DNA from: an uncultured Lachnospiraceae bacterium
GTDB lineage: Bacteria > Bacillota > Clostridia > Lachnospirales > Lachnospiraceae
Length of the DNA: 64,000 nt
Assembly: GCA_947626985.1 (NCBI GenBank)
Contig: CANQUG010000003.1
Span: forward strand, 1 to 64,000
Direction: 5' to 3'
This document shows positions 1-10,800 of this stretch, in pieces. A model generated the notes under the pieces. That model ran no database searches and was not told where the DNA came from. It saw nothing but the letters and a program-made list of their open reading frames with translations. The stretch's first letter is position 1. Each line of letters begins with the position of its first letter. The position numbers and the translations under genes are program-made.

Positions 1-17
1 CAAAAAAACCATATTAT

Positions 18-66
18 AAAACGGATGACGCACCCGGTACGAAACACCGGAGCATCATCCGTTTTT
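18..66 (-). terminator. Rho-independent terminator downstream of the xanthine permease
   Basis: AAAACGGATGA...TCATCCGTTTTT stem with inner CCGGT/ACCGG; T-rich on the minus strand after the stem. Confidence 0.7.
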
Positions 67-133
67 ATTCTCTGAAAAATCTCAGTCGCACAGCCATGAA
101 AAAACTCCATGGCACTGTCAGACAGCAGCCGCT

Positions 134-1585
134 TTATCTCTTTCCTTTCTTTGCAGCCAGAATCTCCTCCGCCATCTCCACGTCGGATTTTTCATCCTTC
201 GGCAGAGCAATATTCAGAATAATGGCAAGAAGAGCCGCCGGAACAATACCGGAACCGCCGAAGATCAGATTAATGCTCTCCGGAAGATGAGCCAGCACCG
301 CGGAGTTCGCTCCAAGACCATAACCCACGCCCAGAGCCACAGAAACGATGGTAACATTTCTGGGAGAAAGAGGCCATTTGGTGATCAGCTGAATACCGCT
401 GACCACGATGGAGGAAAACATCATAACCGCCGCGCCGCCCAGCACGCTCTGAGGCATAATGGAAATCACGGCCGCCAGCTTGGGAAACAGACCGCAGGCG
501 ATGAGGAACACGCCGCCCAGTCCGATGGAAAAGCGGTTTACCACCTTCGTCATGGCCACCAGACCTACGTTCTGACTGAAGGAGGTGTTGGGCAGAATAC
601 CGAAAATCGCCGCGAAGGAAGAACCCAGACCATCGCACATCACGCCGCCGGCCAGCTCTTTGTCCGTAGCCTCTCTCCCCAGACCGCCTTCTGTGATACC
701 GGAAATATCACCCACCGTCTCCACAGCGGTAACAATAAACATAATACAAATAGGAACGATCGCTCTCGCGTCAAACACCCATTTTACAGGCATGATTTTT
801 GGAATGGAAAACCAGGGTGCCTCCGCAACGCTGCTCCAGTTCAGCACCCAGGCCTTGGTCACTTCCACCACCGCGCCCGTTTCATCCGTGTATGTATAAG
901 TTGTGGGAAGAACCACCGCCATAATGGACACCAGGATATATCCCACGATAATGCCGAGAAGAATAGAAGAAAAACTGGTAAATCCTTTGGTACCGTGCTT
1001 CAGGGCAATGATCACCACCAGCACCACAGTACCCACAAACAGGTTTTCAAGAGAACCGTAATCCGCCGCGGTATTGCCGCCGCCGAAGGACCCGATACCC
1101 ACCGAGATCAGGGAAAGACCGATGGACAAAACCACCGTACCGGTAACCACCGCCGGGAAAAATTTCCGCAGAGGCTTTAAAAAGCTTCCAAGAACCGTCT
1201 CAAAAATACCGCCGATAAAGCTCGCGGCCATAATGGCGCCGTATCCGGCAATCCCGCTGCCCATCACCACGCCCACGCTGCGGCACACGCCGATAAAACC
1301 GGAGCTGGTACCCATTACGATAGGAAGCTTCGCGCCCACAGGACCGATGGTGAAAATCTGAACAAGCGTTACAATACCTGCCACCAGCATGGCATTCTGA
1401 AGCAGCGCTACCTGCAGCGCTCCTCCGGCCTCAATGCCGCACACGCCGGTGATGATCAGAAGGGGCGTCAGGTTTCCCACGAACATGGCCAGCACATGCT
1501 GCAGTCCCAGGGGAATGGCCAGCCCTATAGGCGGACGCCCGTCCAGATCATATGGACTTGCTGTGTTTTTCTCTTTGTTCTCCAT
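134..1585 (-). CDS. NCS2 family uracil/xanthine permease
   Basis: 483-aa ORF, polytopic; N-terminal PPIGLAIPLGLQHVLAMFVGNLTPLLI and PNTSFSQNVGLVAMTKVVNR typical of xanthine/uracil permeases. Confidence 0.93.
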   Translation of the reverse strand: MENKEKNTASPYDLDGRPPIGLAIPLGLQHVLAMFVGNLTPLLIITGVCGIEAGGALQVALLQNAMLVAGIVTLVQIFTIGPVGAKLPIVMGTSSGFIGVCRSVGVVMGSGIAGYGAIMAASFIGGIFETVLGSFLKPLRKFFPAVVTGTVVLSIGLSLISVGIGSFGGGNTAADYGSLENLFVGTVVLVVIIALKHGTKGFTSFSSILLGIIVGYILVSIMAVVLPTTYTYTDETGAVVEVTKAWVLNWSSVAEAPWFSIPKIMPVKWVFDARAIVPICIMFIVTAVETVGDISGITEGGLGREATDKELAGGVMCDGLGSSFAAIFGILPNTSFSQNVGLVAMTKVVNRFSIGLGGVFLIACGLFPKLAAVISIMPQSVLGGAAVMMFSSIVVSGIQLITKWPLSPRNVTIVSVALGVGYGLGANSAVLAHLPESINLIFGGSGIVPAALLAIILNIALPKDEKSDVEMAEEILAAKKGKR

Positions 1586-1909
1586 TATTTTCCTCTCTTT
1601 CCGGACATCCGTTCAGGATTATCCCGTATGATGTGACGACCGAACCCCAAAAGTACCGCCTTCCGGCTTCCGCCGGCTGACTGAAAATCTCCCGGGATTC
1701 CGGTCTGTAACAAATTCGATATTACCACATCTTTCGTCCGGTTTCATCAGAAAATAAAATCTTTATAAAATTTCGGTAAAATTTGTGAAAATTTCTCTCT
1801 TTCCCTCACAGCTATACAGCACATTGCCCTCATAACATCCGCATTCATCCGCTCTTTCAAACGTCTCAGCTCCGCCGCCGGCCGGTTTTCACACAGACCC
1901 GTCATTCCG

Positions 1910-3286
1910 TCAGAGCACCTTGTCCTTCCATTTGCCCCGCAGATAGAAAAATGTGGTAATCACCGCGCCCATCAGCCAGGAAATCACCAGAGAGATAAAA
2001 ATACATTCCCGTCTTCCCTGAGGAAGCTCCGGCGTTCTGGTCAGGTAACACATGCCGTAAGCCATGGGAACACGGAGAACTACAGTAGTGACAATGGAGA
2101 TCCACATGGGCGTCATCGTATCTCCGGCGCCCCTCATAATGCCGGAAAAGCTCTGCGTAATGGCCATGGCCACATACCCCACGGCAAGAATACGCATCAT
2201 CTGCATACTCAGTTCCACCAGCTCAGGCGTATTGGTAAAAATACTCATAAGATATTTGCCGAAAATCATGATCAGACTCGTGATCACCGCAGAGGTTGCC
2301 AGAGCCAGAATCGTTCCCTGTTTCGCTCCCTTGCTCACTCTGTCATAATCCCGCGCGCCTACATTCTGTCCCGCAAAGGTAGTCATGGCAGTACCGAAGG
2401 AAAAGGTAGGCAGCATGGCAAAGCCATCCACTCTCATAACGATCACGTTAGCGGCAATGAACTGCTCCCCGAAGCTGTTGGTCAGGGACTGCACAACGAT
2501 CATGGACATGGACATGATGGCCTGGGTCACTCCGGAGGGAACGCCCAGACGAATCACGTTCATGGCATATTTCCGATTCCATTTTATGTAGCATAATTTC
2601 ATATCAAAGAGATGCTTCAGCTGATAAAGCCGCCACAGACACAGAGCGGCGGACACTATCTGAGCAATTACCGTAGCCAGCGCCACGCCGTTTACGCCCA
2701 GGCCAAAATAAATTACAAATACCAAATCCAGTACAATATTCAGAATACACGCGATCACCAGATAAAGCACGGCGGACATGGAATCTCCCAGCCCGCGGAG
2801 AACGCCGCTCAGAATATTATAAAATGCCATACCTGCGCCGCCGATAAATAAAATATAGAGATAAGAGGTACACCAGTCCAGAATACTGTCCGGAGTCCCC
2901 AGCAGCTCCAGCATAGGTCTGGCCACCAGAGTTCCCACTACCATGACAAAAACCGTGGCAAAAATGGTAAGCAGAATACTGCTTCCGATAGTGTGAGAAA
3001 GAGCCTCTCTGTCCCTGGCGCCGAAATACTGGGATACCATAATGCTGGCTCCCATACTGATACCTACAAAAAGCACGATCAGCAGATTCAGGATCGGCCC
3101 GGCGCTTCCCACCGCGGCAAGGGCATTATCTCCCACATAATTTCCCACTACCACACTGTCCACGGTATTGTACAGCTGCTGCGCAATATTTCCCAGCAGC
3201 ATGGGAACAGTAAACAGCACAATCTTCTCCCACGGTCTCCCTTCCGTCATATCCACGGGGGCGAAAAATTTCTTAAGTGCCTGCAT
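1910..3286 (-). CDS. MATE family efflux transporter
   Basis: 458 aa; MLLGNIAQQLYNTVDSVVVGNYVG...AAVGSAGPI MATE signature. Confidence 0.93.
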   Translation of the reverse strand: MQALKKFFAPVDMTEGRPWEKIVLFTVPMLLGNIAQQLYNTVDSVVVGNYVGDNALAAVGSAGPILNLLIVLFVGISMGASIMVSQYFGARDREALSHTIGSSILLTIFATVFVMVVGTLVARPMLELLGTPDSILDWCTSYLYILFIGGAGMAFYNILSGVLRGLGDSMSAVLYLVIACILNIVLDLVFVIYFGLGVNGVALATVIAQIVSAALCLWRLYQLKHLFDMKLCYIKWNRKYAMNVIRLGVPSGVTQAIMSMSMIVVQSLTNSFGEQFIAANVIVMRVDGFAMLPTFSFGTAMTTFAGQNVGARDYDRVSKGAKQGTILALATSAVITSLIMIFGKYLMSIFTNTPELVELSMQMMRILAVGYVAMAITQSFSGIMRGAGDTMTPMWISIVTTVVLRVPMAYGMCYLTRTPELPQGRRECIFISLVISWLMGAVITTFFYLRGKWKDKVL

Positions 3287-3418
3287 GATTTATGATCCCC
3301 TCCTCGAATATTCTGCCCCCGTCCTCATGCCCGGACGGGGGTGTTGATTTTTTCGTGTAAGGAATATTCTAGCATAAGAGGATGAAAAAGGAAACAGGAA
3401 ATTTACACCGGAAATCCT

Positions 3419-4093
3419 TTATATTTTAAAGTTTAAAGCGCCTGCCTGATGCTCGTTGGATCTGTGTTCTCCGGTGATGGAATACTCCACCCACTCGGCG
3501 ATATTCACGGCATGGTCTCCGATCCGTTCAAAATACTTTGCCGTCATGAGAAGATCCAGGGCCGACATGGCGTCCATATGGCTGCACAGAAGATCCGCCA
3601 GGCGCTTTTTCACCTGATTGAACTCCTGATCCACCCGGTCGTCGTCGCGGATCACCTTCCGGCACAAAGCTAAATCAGCCTTTACGAAGGCCTCCACACT
3701 GTCTGTAACCATTTCTACCGTATCCTGAGCCATTCTCACGATCTCAGCGGGCAGCCCGTCCCCATCCTGCCGGATGTACAGAGAGAGATCCGCGATATCC
3801 GCCGCCTGATCTCCGATGCGCTCCATATCGGAAATCATCTTCAAAGCGGAAGAAACCGCCCGCAGATCCCTGGCCACCGGATGCTGATGAAGCAGGAGCC
3901 TCAGACAGAGATTCTCGATTTCCCTCTCCTTCTCATCGATCTCCCGGTCCGTCTCAAACACCTGCTCAGCGATCTCCTCCCCCTGACGCTGCAGCGCCCT
4001 GACGCAGAGGGAGATTGCCTTCTCGCACAGCTCCCCCATATCGATCATCTGCATATGCAGCTCCTCCAGCTGCCGCTCAAACAATCTTGACAT
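3419..4093 (-). CDS. phoU: Phosphate signaling complex protein PhoU
   Basis: MSRLFERQLEELHMQMIDMGELCEKAI...ERIGDQAADIADL...ERIGDHAVNIAEWV; start moved to internal ATG at 4093, just after pstB. Confidence 0.95.
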   Translation of the reverse strand: MSRLFERQLEELHMQMIDMGELCEKAISLCVRALQRQGEEIAEQVFETDREIDEKEREIENLCLRLLLHQHPVARDLRAVSSALKMISDMERIGDQAADIADLSLYIRQDGDGLPAEIVRMAQDTVEMVTDSVEAFVKADLALCRKVIRDDDRVDQEFNQVKKRLADLLCSHMDAMSALDLLMTAKYFERIGDHAVNIAEWVEYSITGEHRSNEHQAGALNFKI

Positions 4094-4094
4094 A

Positions 4095-4853
4095 TCAGCC
4101 GAACCTCCCTGTAATATAATCCTCTGTCCGCTTGTCCCCGGGCATGGAAAACAGTTTTTCCGTATCGTCGAACTCCACCATCTCTCCCAGGAGGAAAAAG
4201 GCGGTTTTATCGGAAATTCTGGTGGCCTGCTGCATGTTGTGGGTGACAATGACAATGGTGTAGTCCTTCTTCAGCTCCATGGCAAGCTCTTCGATCTTCG
4301 AAGTGGAAATAGGATCCAGCGCCGAGGTAGGCTCATCCATGAGAAGCACCTCCGGCTGCACGGCCAGGGCCCTGGCTATACAGAGACGCTGCTGCTGGCC
4401 GCCGGACATTCCCAGAGCGCTCTTTTTCAGACGATCCTTCACCTCTTCCCAGATCGCCGCGTCCCGAAGAGATTTTTCCACGATTTCGTCCAGCCTTGCC
4501 CGGGAACGGATTCCGTGGGTCCGGGGACCGTAAGCGATATTATCATAGATGCTCATGGGGAAGGGATTGGGCTTCTGAAATACCATTCCCACTCTTTTCC
4601 GGAGAAGATTGACATCGATATTTCCATAGATATCCTCCCCGTCCAGCTCCACGTTTCCGGTGATCACGCATCCCTCCACCAGATCATTCATTCTGTTTAA
4701 GGACTTCAGAAGGGTGGACTTTCCGCACCCGCTGGGTCCGATAAACGCGGTGATCTCATGCTCCGGAATCTCCATATTGACAGACTTCAGGGCATGAAAT
4801 TTTCCATAATGAAGATTCATGTCCTCCACAGATATTTTCGTTTTTTCACTCAT
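4095..4853 (-). CDS. pstB: Phosphate ABC transporter ATP-binding protein
   Basis: Walker [56 protein letters not shown]. Confidence 0.97.
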   Translation of the reverse strand: MSEKTKISVEDMNLHYGKFHALKSVNMEIPEHEITAFIGPSGCGKSTLLKSLNRMNDLVEGCVITGNVELDGEDIYGNIDVNLLRKRVGMVFQKPNPFPMSIYDNIAYGPRTHGIRSRARLDEIVEKSLRDAAIWEEVKDRLKKSALGMSGGQQQRLCIARALAVQPEVLLMDEPTSALDPISTSKIEELAMELKKDYTIVIVTHNMQQATRISDKTAFFLLGEMVEFDDTEKLFSMPGDKRTEDYITGRFG

Positions 4854-4858
4854 GATCT

Positions 4859-5821
4859 TTATCCTTTCGCGATTCTTTTTGCCAGCATGCCGGACAGTCC
4901 GTTGATCAGAAGAACAAACAGCAGGATCACTACCGCAGTGGCGGAAGCCTGATTCATATGAAGGGCTTCACTGGACAGAACGTACATATGAAGGGCAAGG
5001 GTACGCCCGGATCCGAACAGACTTTCCGGGACCTGGGCCACGGTTCCCGCAGTATATAACAAAGCGGCTGTCTCACCGATCACACGTCCAATGGCAAGAA
5101 TAATGCCTGCCAGAATTCCCGGCACCGCCGAGGGAAGAACGATCGTAAAGATCGTACGCAGCTTTCCGGCCCCCAGTCCGAAACTGGCCTCCCGATAGGA
5201 ATCCGGAACCGCCTTCAGCGCTTCCTCCGAGGTTCGCATGATCAGAGGAAGCACCATGATCACCAGTGTAAACGCCCCTGATATGAGGGATAATCCCCAT
5301 TTCAGAGTAGTGACGAAAAACAGCATTCCAAACAGTCCGTACACAATAGAAGGAATACCGGATAGGGTCTCCGCTGTAATACGGATAACACCCACGAAAC
5401 GATTTCCTTTTTTGGCGTATTCCACCAGATAAATGGCCGCGAAGATCCCCAGAGGAGCCGCGATTGCCAGGGACACAAGGGTCATGATAAAGGTATTGAT
5501 CAGCGACGGAACCAGGGAAACATTCTCGGAGGTGTACTCCGGGCTGAAAAGCTCGGGAGTCAGATAGGGAATGCCCTTTACCATAATGTAAACGATCAGG
5601 AACAGGATCAGAGCAAAGGTAACGAAGGACGCCAGATAGGTAAGAAACGCCAGCAGTGACGAACCAGGATACCGGAAACGTGTCCGGGAGCCGCCGGCTT
5701 CCATCCCGGTGAGCGCACGGTCCCCGGTTCCCTTTCCGTTCCCGCTTTTGTGTATGATCTGATTTTCCTTTAAGGGATTTAATGAAATCTGCCTGTCGGC
5801 AGCGGTGGCTTCAGCCTTCAT
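4859..5821 (-). CDS. pstA: Phosphate ABC transporter permease PstA
   Basis: 320 aa; [56 protein letters not shown]. Confidence 0.95.
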   Translation of the reverse strand: MKAEATAADRQISLNPLKENQIIHKSGNGKGTGDRALTGMEAGGSRTRFRYPGSSLLAFLTYLASFVTFALILFLIVYIMVKGIPYLTPELFSPEYTSENVSLVPSLINTFIMTLVSLAIAAPLGIFAAIYLVEYAKKGNRFVGVIRITAETLSGIPSIVYGLFGMLFFVTTLKWGLSLISGAFTLVIMVLPLIMRTSEEALKAVPDSYREASFGLGAGKLRTIFTIVLPSAVPGILAGIILAIGRVIGETAALLYTAGTVAQVPESLFGSGRTLALHMYVLSSEALHMNQASATAVVILLFVLLINGLSGMLAKRIAKG

Positions 5822-6680
5822 TTTCGCTCCTCCTGTTCAGCAAAGACAAGCTTAAATTTATGATCAGAATGAATACAAACAGCACCACCGCGGTGGCAAT
5901 CAGCGCTTCTCTGTGAAGCCCCGTAGCGTATCCCATCTCAGTGACAATATTTGCCGTCATGGTGCGCAGCCCCTTTAAAATGCCTGCCGGCATTCTGGGC
6001 TGATTTCCCGCCACCATGATCACCGCCATGGTTTCTCCGATGGCCCTGCCGATGCCCAGCACCACTGCAGCCAGGATTCCGGATTTTGCGGCGGGGAGCA
6101 TGACAAAAAAGATGCTCCGTTCCTTCGTGGCGCCCAGCGCCAGAGACCCCTCGTAATAGCTCTCAGGAACGCTCCGGACAGCGGATTCCGCAGGTCCGAT
6201 GATCGTGGGAAGGATCATCATCCCCAGCAGCAGCGACGCCGCCAGCATGCTGGTTCCCGTCCCCCCGAACAGCTTCCGGATCATGGGAACGACAACGATC
6301 AGACCAAAAAATCCGTAAACGATGGACGGAACGCCCGCCATCAGGTCGATCCCAGATTTCAGCGGCCTGTATATTTTTTTCGGACAATATCTGGCCATAA
6401 ACACGGCTGTAAAAAGGGCAATGGGAACGCCGGTCACAATCGCTCCCCCGGTGACATAAATGCTTGCCACGATCATGGGAAGAATGCCAAACTCCTCATT
6501 GGACGGCCTCCAGATCGTTCCCAGAAGGAACTTCAGAGGACCGATCTTTCCGATGGCAGGCAGGCCGTTGGCAAAAAGAAACAGACAGATCAGAAACACT
6601 GCCAGGACAGAAGTGCAGGCTGCCGCCATGAAAACCAGCTTCATGAATAATTCTTTTGCTTTGCTCAGATTCATACTCAA
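5811..6680 (-). CDS. pstC: Phosphate ABC transporter permease PstC
   Basis: 289 aa; IDLMAGVPSIVYGFFGLIVVVPMIR, SVPESYYEGSLALGATKERSIFFVMLPAAKSGI; overlaps pstA start. Confidence 0.95.
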   Translation of the reverse strand: MSMNLSKAKELFMKLVFMAAACTSVLAVFLICLFLFANGLPAIGKIGPLKFLLGTIWRPSNEEFGILPMIVASIYVTGGAIVTGVPIALFTAVFMARYCPKKIYRPLKSGIDLMAGVPSIVYGFFGLIVVVPMIRKLFGGTGTSMLAASLLLGMMILPTIIGPAESAVRSVPESYYEGSLALGATKERSIFFVMLPAAKSGILAAVVLGIGRAIGETMAVIMVAGNQPRMPAGILKGLRTMTANIVTEMGYATGLHREALIATAVVLFVFILIINLSLSLLNRRSENEG

Positions 6681-6716
6681 CCTCTGTTATTTCGATTATC
6701 TATTAAGGCAACGAAA

Positions 6717-6745
6717 ATGATTACGGATTGTTACGCTGTAATCAT
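6717..6745 (-). terminator. Intercistronic hairpin between pstS and pstC (possible attenuator/3' stabilizer)
   Basis: ATGATTAC...GTAATCAT 8-bp inverted repeat just after the pstS stop, followed on the minus strand by TTTCGTT. Confidence 0.4.
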
Positions 6746-6746
6746 A

Positions 6747-7610
6747 TTATTCAGCCAGTTCTTCCCACTCTGTGATCTCACCGGTAAATACGGCCTTTAC
6801 CTGTTCGCTGGACAGCTCCTCCAGCTCGTTTTCCAGGTTTACCACAATGGCGATGCCGTCTCTTGCGATAACCTGAGCGGTAAGTCCCTTCTCCTCTTCC
6901 TCTGCTTTCAGCTCCCTGGAGGCCATTCCGATATCACAGCTTCCTTCCGCCGCAAAGTTGATTCCGGTGGTGGAATCGCTCTGCTGCACCTCCACGGTCA
7001 CGCTCTCATTGACAGCCTCATAACCCTCTTTCAGCTTCTCCATTACAGGCGCTACAGAGGAAGAACCGGCCACAACGACCTTGCCTTCCGCACCGGCGGA
7101 TTCATAAGCCGCAGCCTCTGTATCTTCCTTAATATATCCGTTATCCTCGATGATCTGCTGCCCTTCCGCACTCATAATATAGTTTACAAAATCCTGGGCG
7201 GCGTCGGTGAGCTCCCCGTTCGTTACGATATTAAAAGGACGGGAAACCTTGTAAGTATCGCTGGCCACGTTCTCCGCTGTAGCCTCAGCGCCGTCGATTT
7301 TCAGCGCCTTGACCGTCTCGTTGAGAGACCCGAGGGAAATGTATCCGATGGCGTTTTCGTCTCCCGCTACAGTGGTGATCATAACGGATGTGCTGTTGGT
7401 AATGCTTGCTTCCGGAGTGGTCATATCCACCTTCTGTCCGTCCTGTTCCTCCTCAATTCCGAACAGCTCCACGAAGGCTCCTCTCGTCCCGGATCCATCC
7501 TCGCGGGACACAACCGTGATCGCTCCGCTGGCCGCGCTGACCCCCGAAGCAAGTAATGCGGTTCCCATAACGGCGGTAATAAAAGCTGCTGCAAGTTTAC
7601 TTTTTTTCAT
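6747..7610 (-). CDS. pstS: Phosphate ABC transporter substrate-binding protein PstS, circularly permuted order
   Basis: 287 aa with signal peptide; contains SREDGSGTRGAF, ITNSTSV, GYISLGSL, VAGSSSVAPVMEKL, QQSDSTTGI, CDIGMASREL, VFTGEITEW motifs; upstream of pstC. Confidence 0.92.
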   Translation of the reverse strand: MKKSKLAAAFITAVMGTALLASGVSAASGAITVVSREDGSGTRGAFVELFGIEEEQDGQKVDMTTPEASITNSTSVMITTVAGDENAIGYISLGSLNETVKALKIDGAEATAENVASDTYKVSRPFNIVTNGELTDAAQDFVNYIMSAEGQQIIEDNGYIKEDTEAAAYESAGAEGKVVVAGSSSVAPVMEKLKEGYEAVNESVTVEVQQSDSTTGINFAAEGSCDIGMASRELKAEEEEKGLTAQVIARDGIAIVVNLENELEELSSEQVKAVFTGEITEWEELAE

Positions 7611-7741
7611 GATATTTTCTCCTCTTTTCTTTTTTCAGAGAGATCCTTTTTCAGTGATCCGCTCTGTTTATGGTGTGTAGTTTAAGCCGCCAAGGTTAAA
7701 TCTGTTATCATGATTGAGTTAAAAATATGTAAAAACTGGAC

Positions 7742-7776
7742 AAAAAAGGGGGCGGAAGAGTCACTCCTCCGCTCCC
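7742..7776 (-). terminator. Rho-independent terminator downstream of the hybrid histidine kinase
   Basis: GGGAGCGGAGGAGT-GACTCTTCCGCCCCC followed by TTTTTTG on the minus strand. Confidence 0.75.
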
Positions 7777-7833
7777 TGTATACAGTGTTTTTTTATATTG
7801 CCCCGCTGCCTGGCGGCAGGCAGAGCCGTCCCG

Positions 7834-7866
7834 TTTATTCCGCGTGATGTCCGATCCACCCGGGCG
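7834..7866 (-). pseudogene. Relic second copy of the histidine-kinase 3' end
   Basis: ttattccgcgtgatgtccgatcca nearly repeats 7897-7920; encodes WIGHHAE* versus WIGRHAE* at the real C-terminus. Confidence 0.5.
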
Positions 7867-7896
7867 TACTCCAGGCGAAATCAGCAGCCATGTCCT

Positions 7897-10800
7897 TTAT
7901 TCCGCGTGACGTCCGATCCATCTGGCCATACATTCGATCAGCTGTTCCACGCTGAGAGGCTTGGATACATGCTCGTTCATCCCCGCGCGTTTGCTGGAGA
8001 TCACATCCTCCGTAAAGGCGTTGGCCGTCATGGCAATAATAGGAATGGTTTTGGCGTCTCCGCGCCGCGCTCTGCGGATGGCCCCGGTGGCCTCATATCC
8101 GTTCATCACCGGCATCTGAATATCCATGAAGATCATATCGTAGTAGCCTTCCTCATTTTCCAGGAATTTATTCAGCGCCTCCTGTCCGTCCGGCACGGAT
8201 TCCACCTCCACGCCGGTACAGCTTAAGATTTCCTCGGCAATCTCCCGGTTCAGCTCGTTATCCTCCGCCAGAAGTACTCTCCTGCCGGTAAAATCAAGAT
8301 TTTCCTGAGCGGCCACCGCCCCGTCATTTTTATCCTCATTGTGCAGAAAACGCTTGAACAGATACACCAGCCGGGACTTGAAAAGGGGCTTGGAAATAAA
8401 ACCGTCCACCCCGGCCAGACGCGCTTCCGCCTCCACCTCCGACCAGTCGTAGGAGGAAAGAATGATAATGGGAACATCCGAGCCGACCTCCCTGCGGATA
8501 TTCCTGGCCGTCTCCAGGCCGTCCATCCCCGGCATCTGCCAGTCCAGGATTACCGCGAAAAACTGTTTTCCCTCCTCCTGAACCTCCGCGACCCGCTCCA
8601 CGGCCTCTTCTCCCGAAAGCACATATTCGCCCCGCATTCCGATGTCGTCCAGCACATTGCAGGCCGCCTCGCAGGCGATCTGGTCGTCGTCCGCCACCAG
8701 CACAGGCAGATCCACCAGCTCCATCACATCCACGCTCTTTACATCCTGCACCTTCAGGAACACGGTCACATAAAATACGCTGCCTTTGCCGATCTCGCTC
8801 TCCACCCGGATGCTTCCGTTCATCATCCGGACGATATTCTGAGCGATGGTCATGCCCAGTCCGGTTCCCTCGATCTTGCTGACGCGGGAATCCTCCGCCC
8901 TGGCAAAGGGCTCGAAAATTCTCTCCAGAAACTCCCTGGACATTCCGATTCCATTGTCCCGGAACACGAAATCAAAACAGGCGTAGCCGAATACCCGGGA
9001 CGGCTTCTCCGTGATCTCCACCTCCAGCTTTCCGCCTTCCGGCGTGTACTTCACCGAATTTCCCATCATGTTCATGAACACCTGCTGAAGCCGCAGGACG
9101 TCCCCCACCAGGTCTTCATGCTCGATATGAACGATATGCAGGGCAAGCTCCTGTTTTTTGGCATGGACGGCAGGACGGATCATGGTCAGAAGGCTCTGTA
9201 CCAGATCCGACATGTTGAATTCTTCCTCCGCCAGATCGATCTTCCCCGATTCGATCTTGCTCATGTCCAGGACCTCATTTATGAGAGCCAGAAGGTGCTT
9301 GCTGGCCGTGGTGATCTTGCCGAGACAGTCGGCCACCCGTTCCTGATTGTCCAGATGAGTTCCGGCGATGGCGGTCATACCGATGATCGCGTTCAGCGGA
9401 GTCCGGATATCATGGCTCATCCGGGAAAGAAATTCGCTCTTGGCCACGTTGGCGTGCTCGGCAGCCTCGCATGCCTCCCGGAGAGCTCTCCTCTCCATAT
9501 TCTCCTTCTGCTTGCTCTCCGTCATGTCCTGCTCCACATAGACAGCCGTCTTCGCCCTGCCCTCCTCTGTCCCGGCCAGTATCGCCGTAGCCCGGATCCA
9601 GGCACACACCTCCGGATTTTCTCCGCCTTCCCGGATCCTGCGGTACTCCGCAGCAGCAAACGGAGCATCCGGACGCAGCTTCTCCATCAAATGCTCCGGC
9701 TCCATACAGGAAACAAACTCCTGCCGGTCGTCGGGATGGATATATGTTTCGGCGTACCATCTCAGACCATCCGTGTAATTCCTCTTTTCCCCCAGGATCT
9801 GCTCCTGATCCTCGCTGTGGGTAACGGCACGGAACTGGTCCGACTTCAGATCTATAAAATATGTAGAGATAAACATGCTGCTGAAGCTGTTGATAATGGA
9901 AGCCTTCTCCTGCGCCTCCTGGCTTTCCTCCTCTTCCTCGCGCTTCTCCTCAGTCACTTCTCTTCCCAGAATATTGGACACCACAGTGCCGTTTTCCTGC
10001 CGGACAAAGAGAATATACGCTTCTATCCAGCGCACAGGTTCTCCCTTTAAGCGGAACTGGTACACATATTTGCCCGTATTTTTTTCTGCTTCCGCCTTTT
10101 TCCGGAGACTCTCCAGAGAAAAAATACCGAGAAACCGCTTCGCGTCCTCCTCATGGATGGATTCCCTGGCAACCCTGCGGATACGCTCCTCAAAGACGCA
10201 GGTGCGGCTGTGGAAATCCACGCCTTTCTCAGCCATATATGCCCAGTCGCTCATGCCGGTATCCAGATCCACCACGCTCATAAAGCTGTATCTTGACCGG
10301 ATGATGGCCGACATTCTTTTATCGTCCAGATTCCTGGCCATTTCCCGGCGGGTATATTCATCCACGTCCTGGAACGCGATCACCGCGTAAGCTCCCAGGG
10401 AACTTTCGTGAAGATAAGCCTTTATCAGCACATAGTGATAGCTTCCATCGATCATTCTCCGGACCCGCCGCTCCACCTTATTCTTCCCTGTGTCCCTGGC
10501 GGCGCGGAGACCTTCCAGGGAAAAGCTGCTCCAGATCTTCCCGCGTTCATCCGGGTGGCCCTTCTCCTCCAGAACCTGCGCGAAATACTGGTCCCAGTCG
10601 GCGGCTTTCACAAAACTGCCGTGATCCACGTCGCCTGCAAGACGGATGGCCCGGGGCTGTCCGGTGGCCAGATCCACCATATAAATACTGAGATTCCGTT
10701 CTCCCAGAGAACCTATGATCTGCTGATGCTGGATGCTCCTCTCCTCAGGCTTCAAAACCGCTTCGAAAGCTCTCAGGTTTTCCTGAGCGGAGTTCCTCTC

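Noticed and set aside
3316-3341. CCCCCGTCC/GGACGGGGG hairpin between phoU and the MATE gene
   Set aside because: Real inverted repeat, but the T-run is on the plus strand, opposite to both flanking genes, so a terminator role could not be assigned
8341-10050. 569-aa plus-strand ORF
   Set aside because: Antisense to the hybrid histidine kinase; no domain, low-plausibility composition
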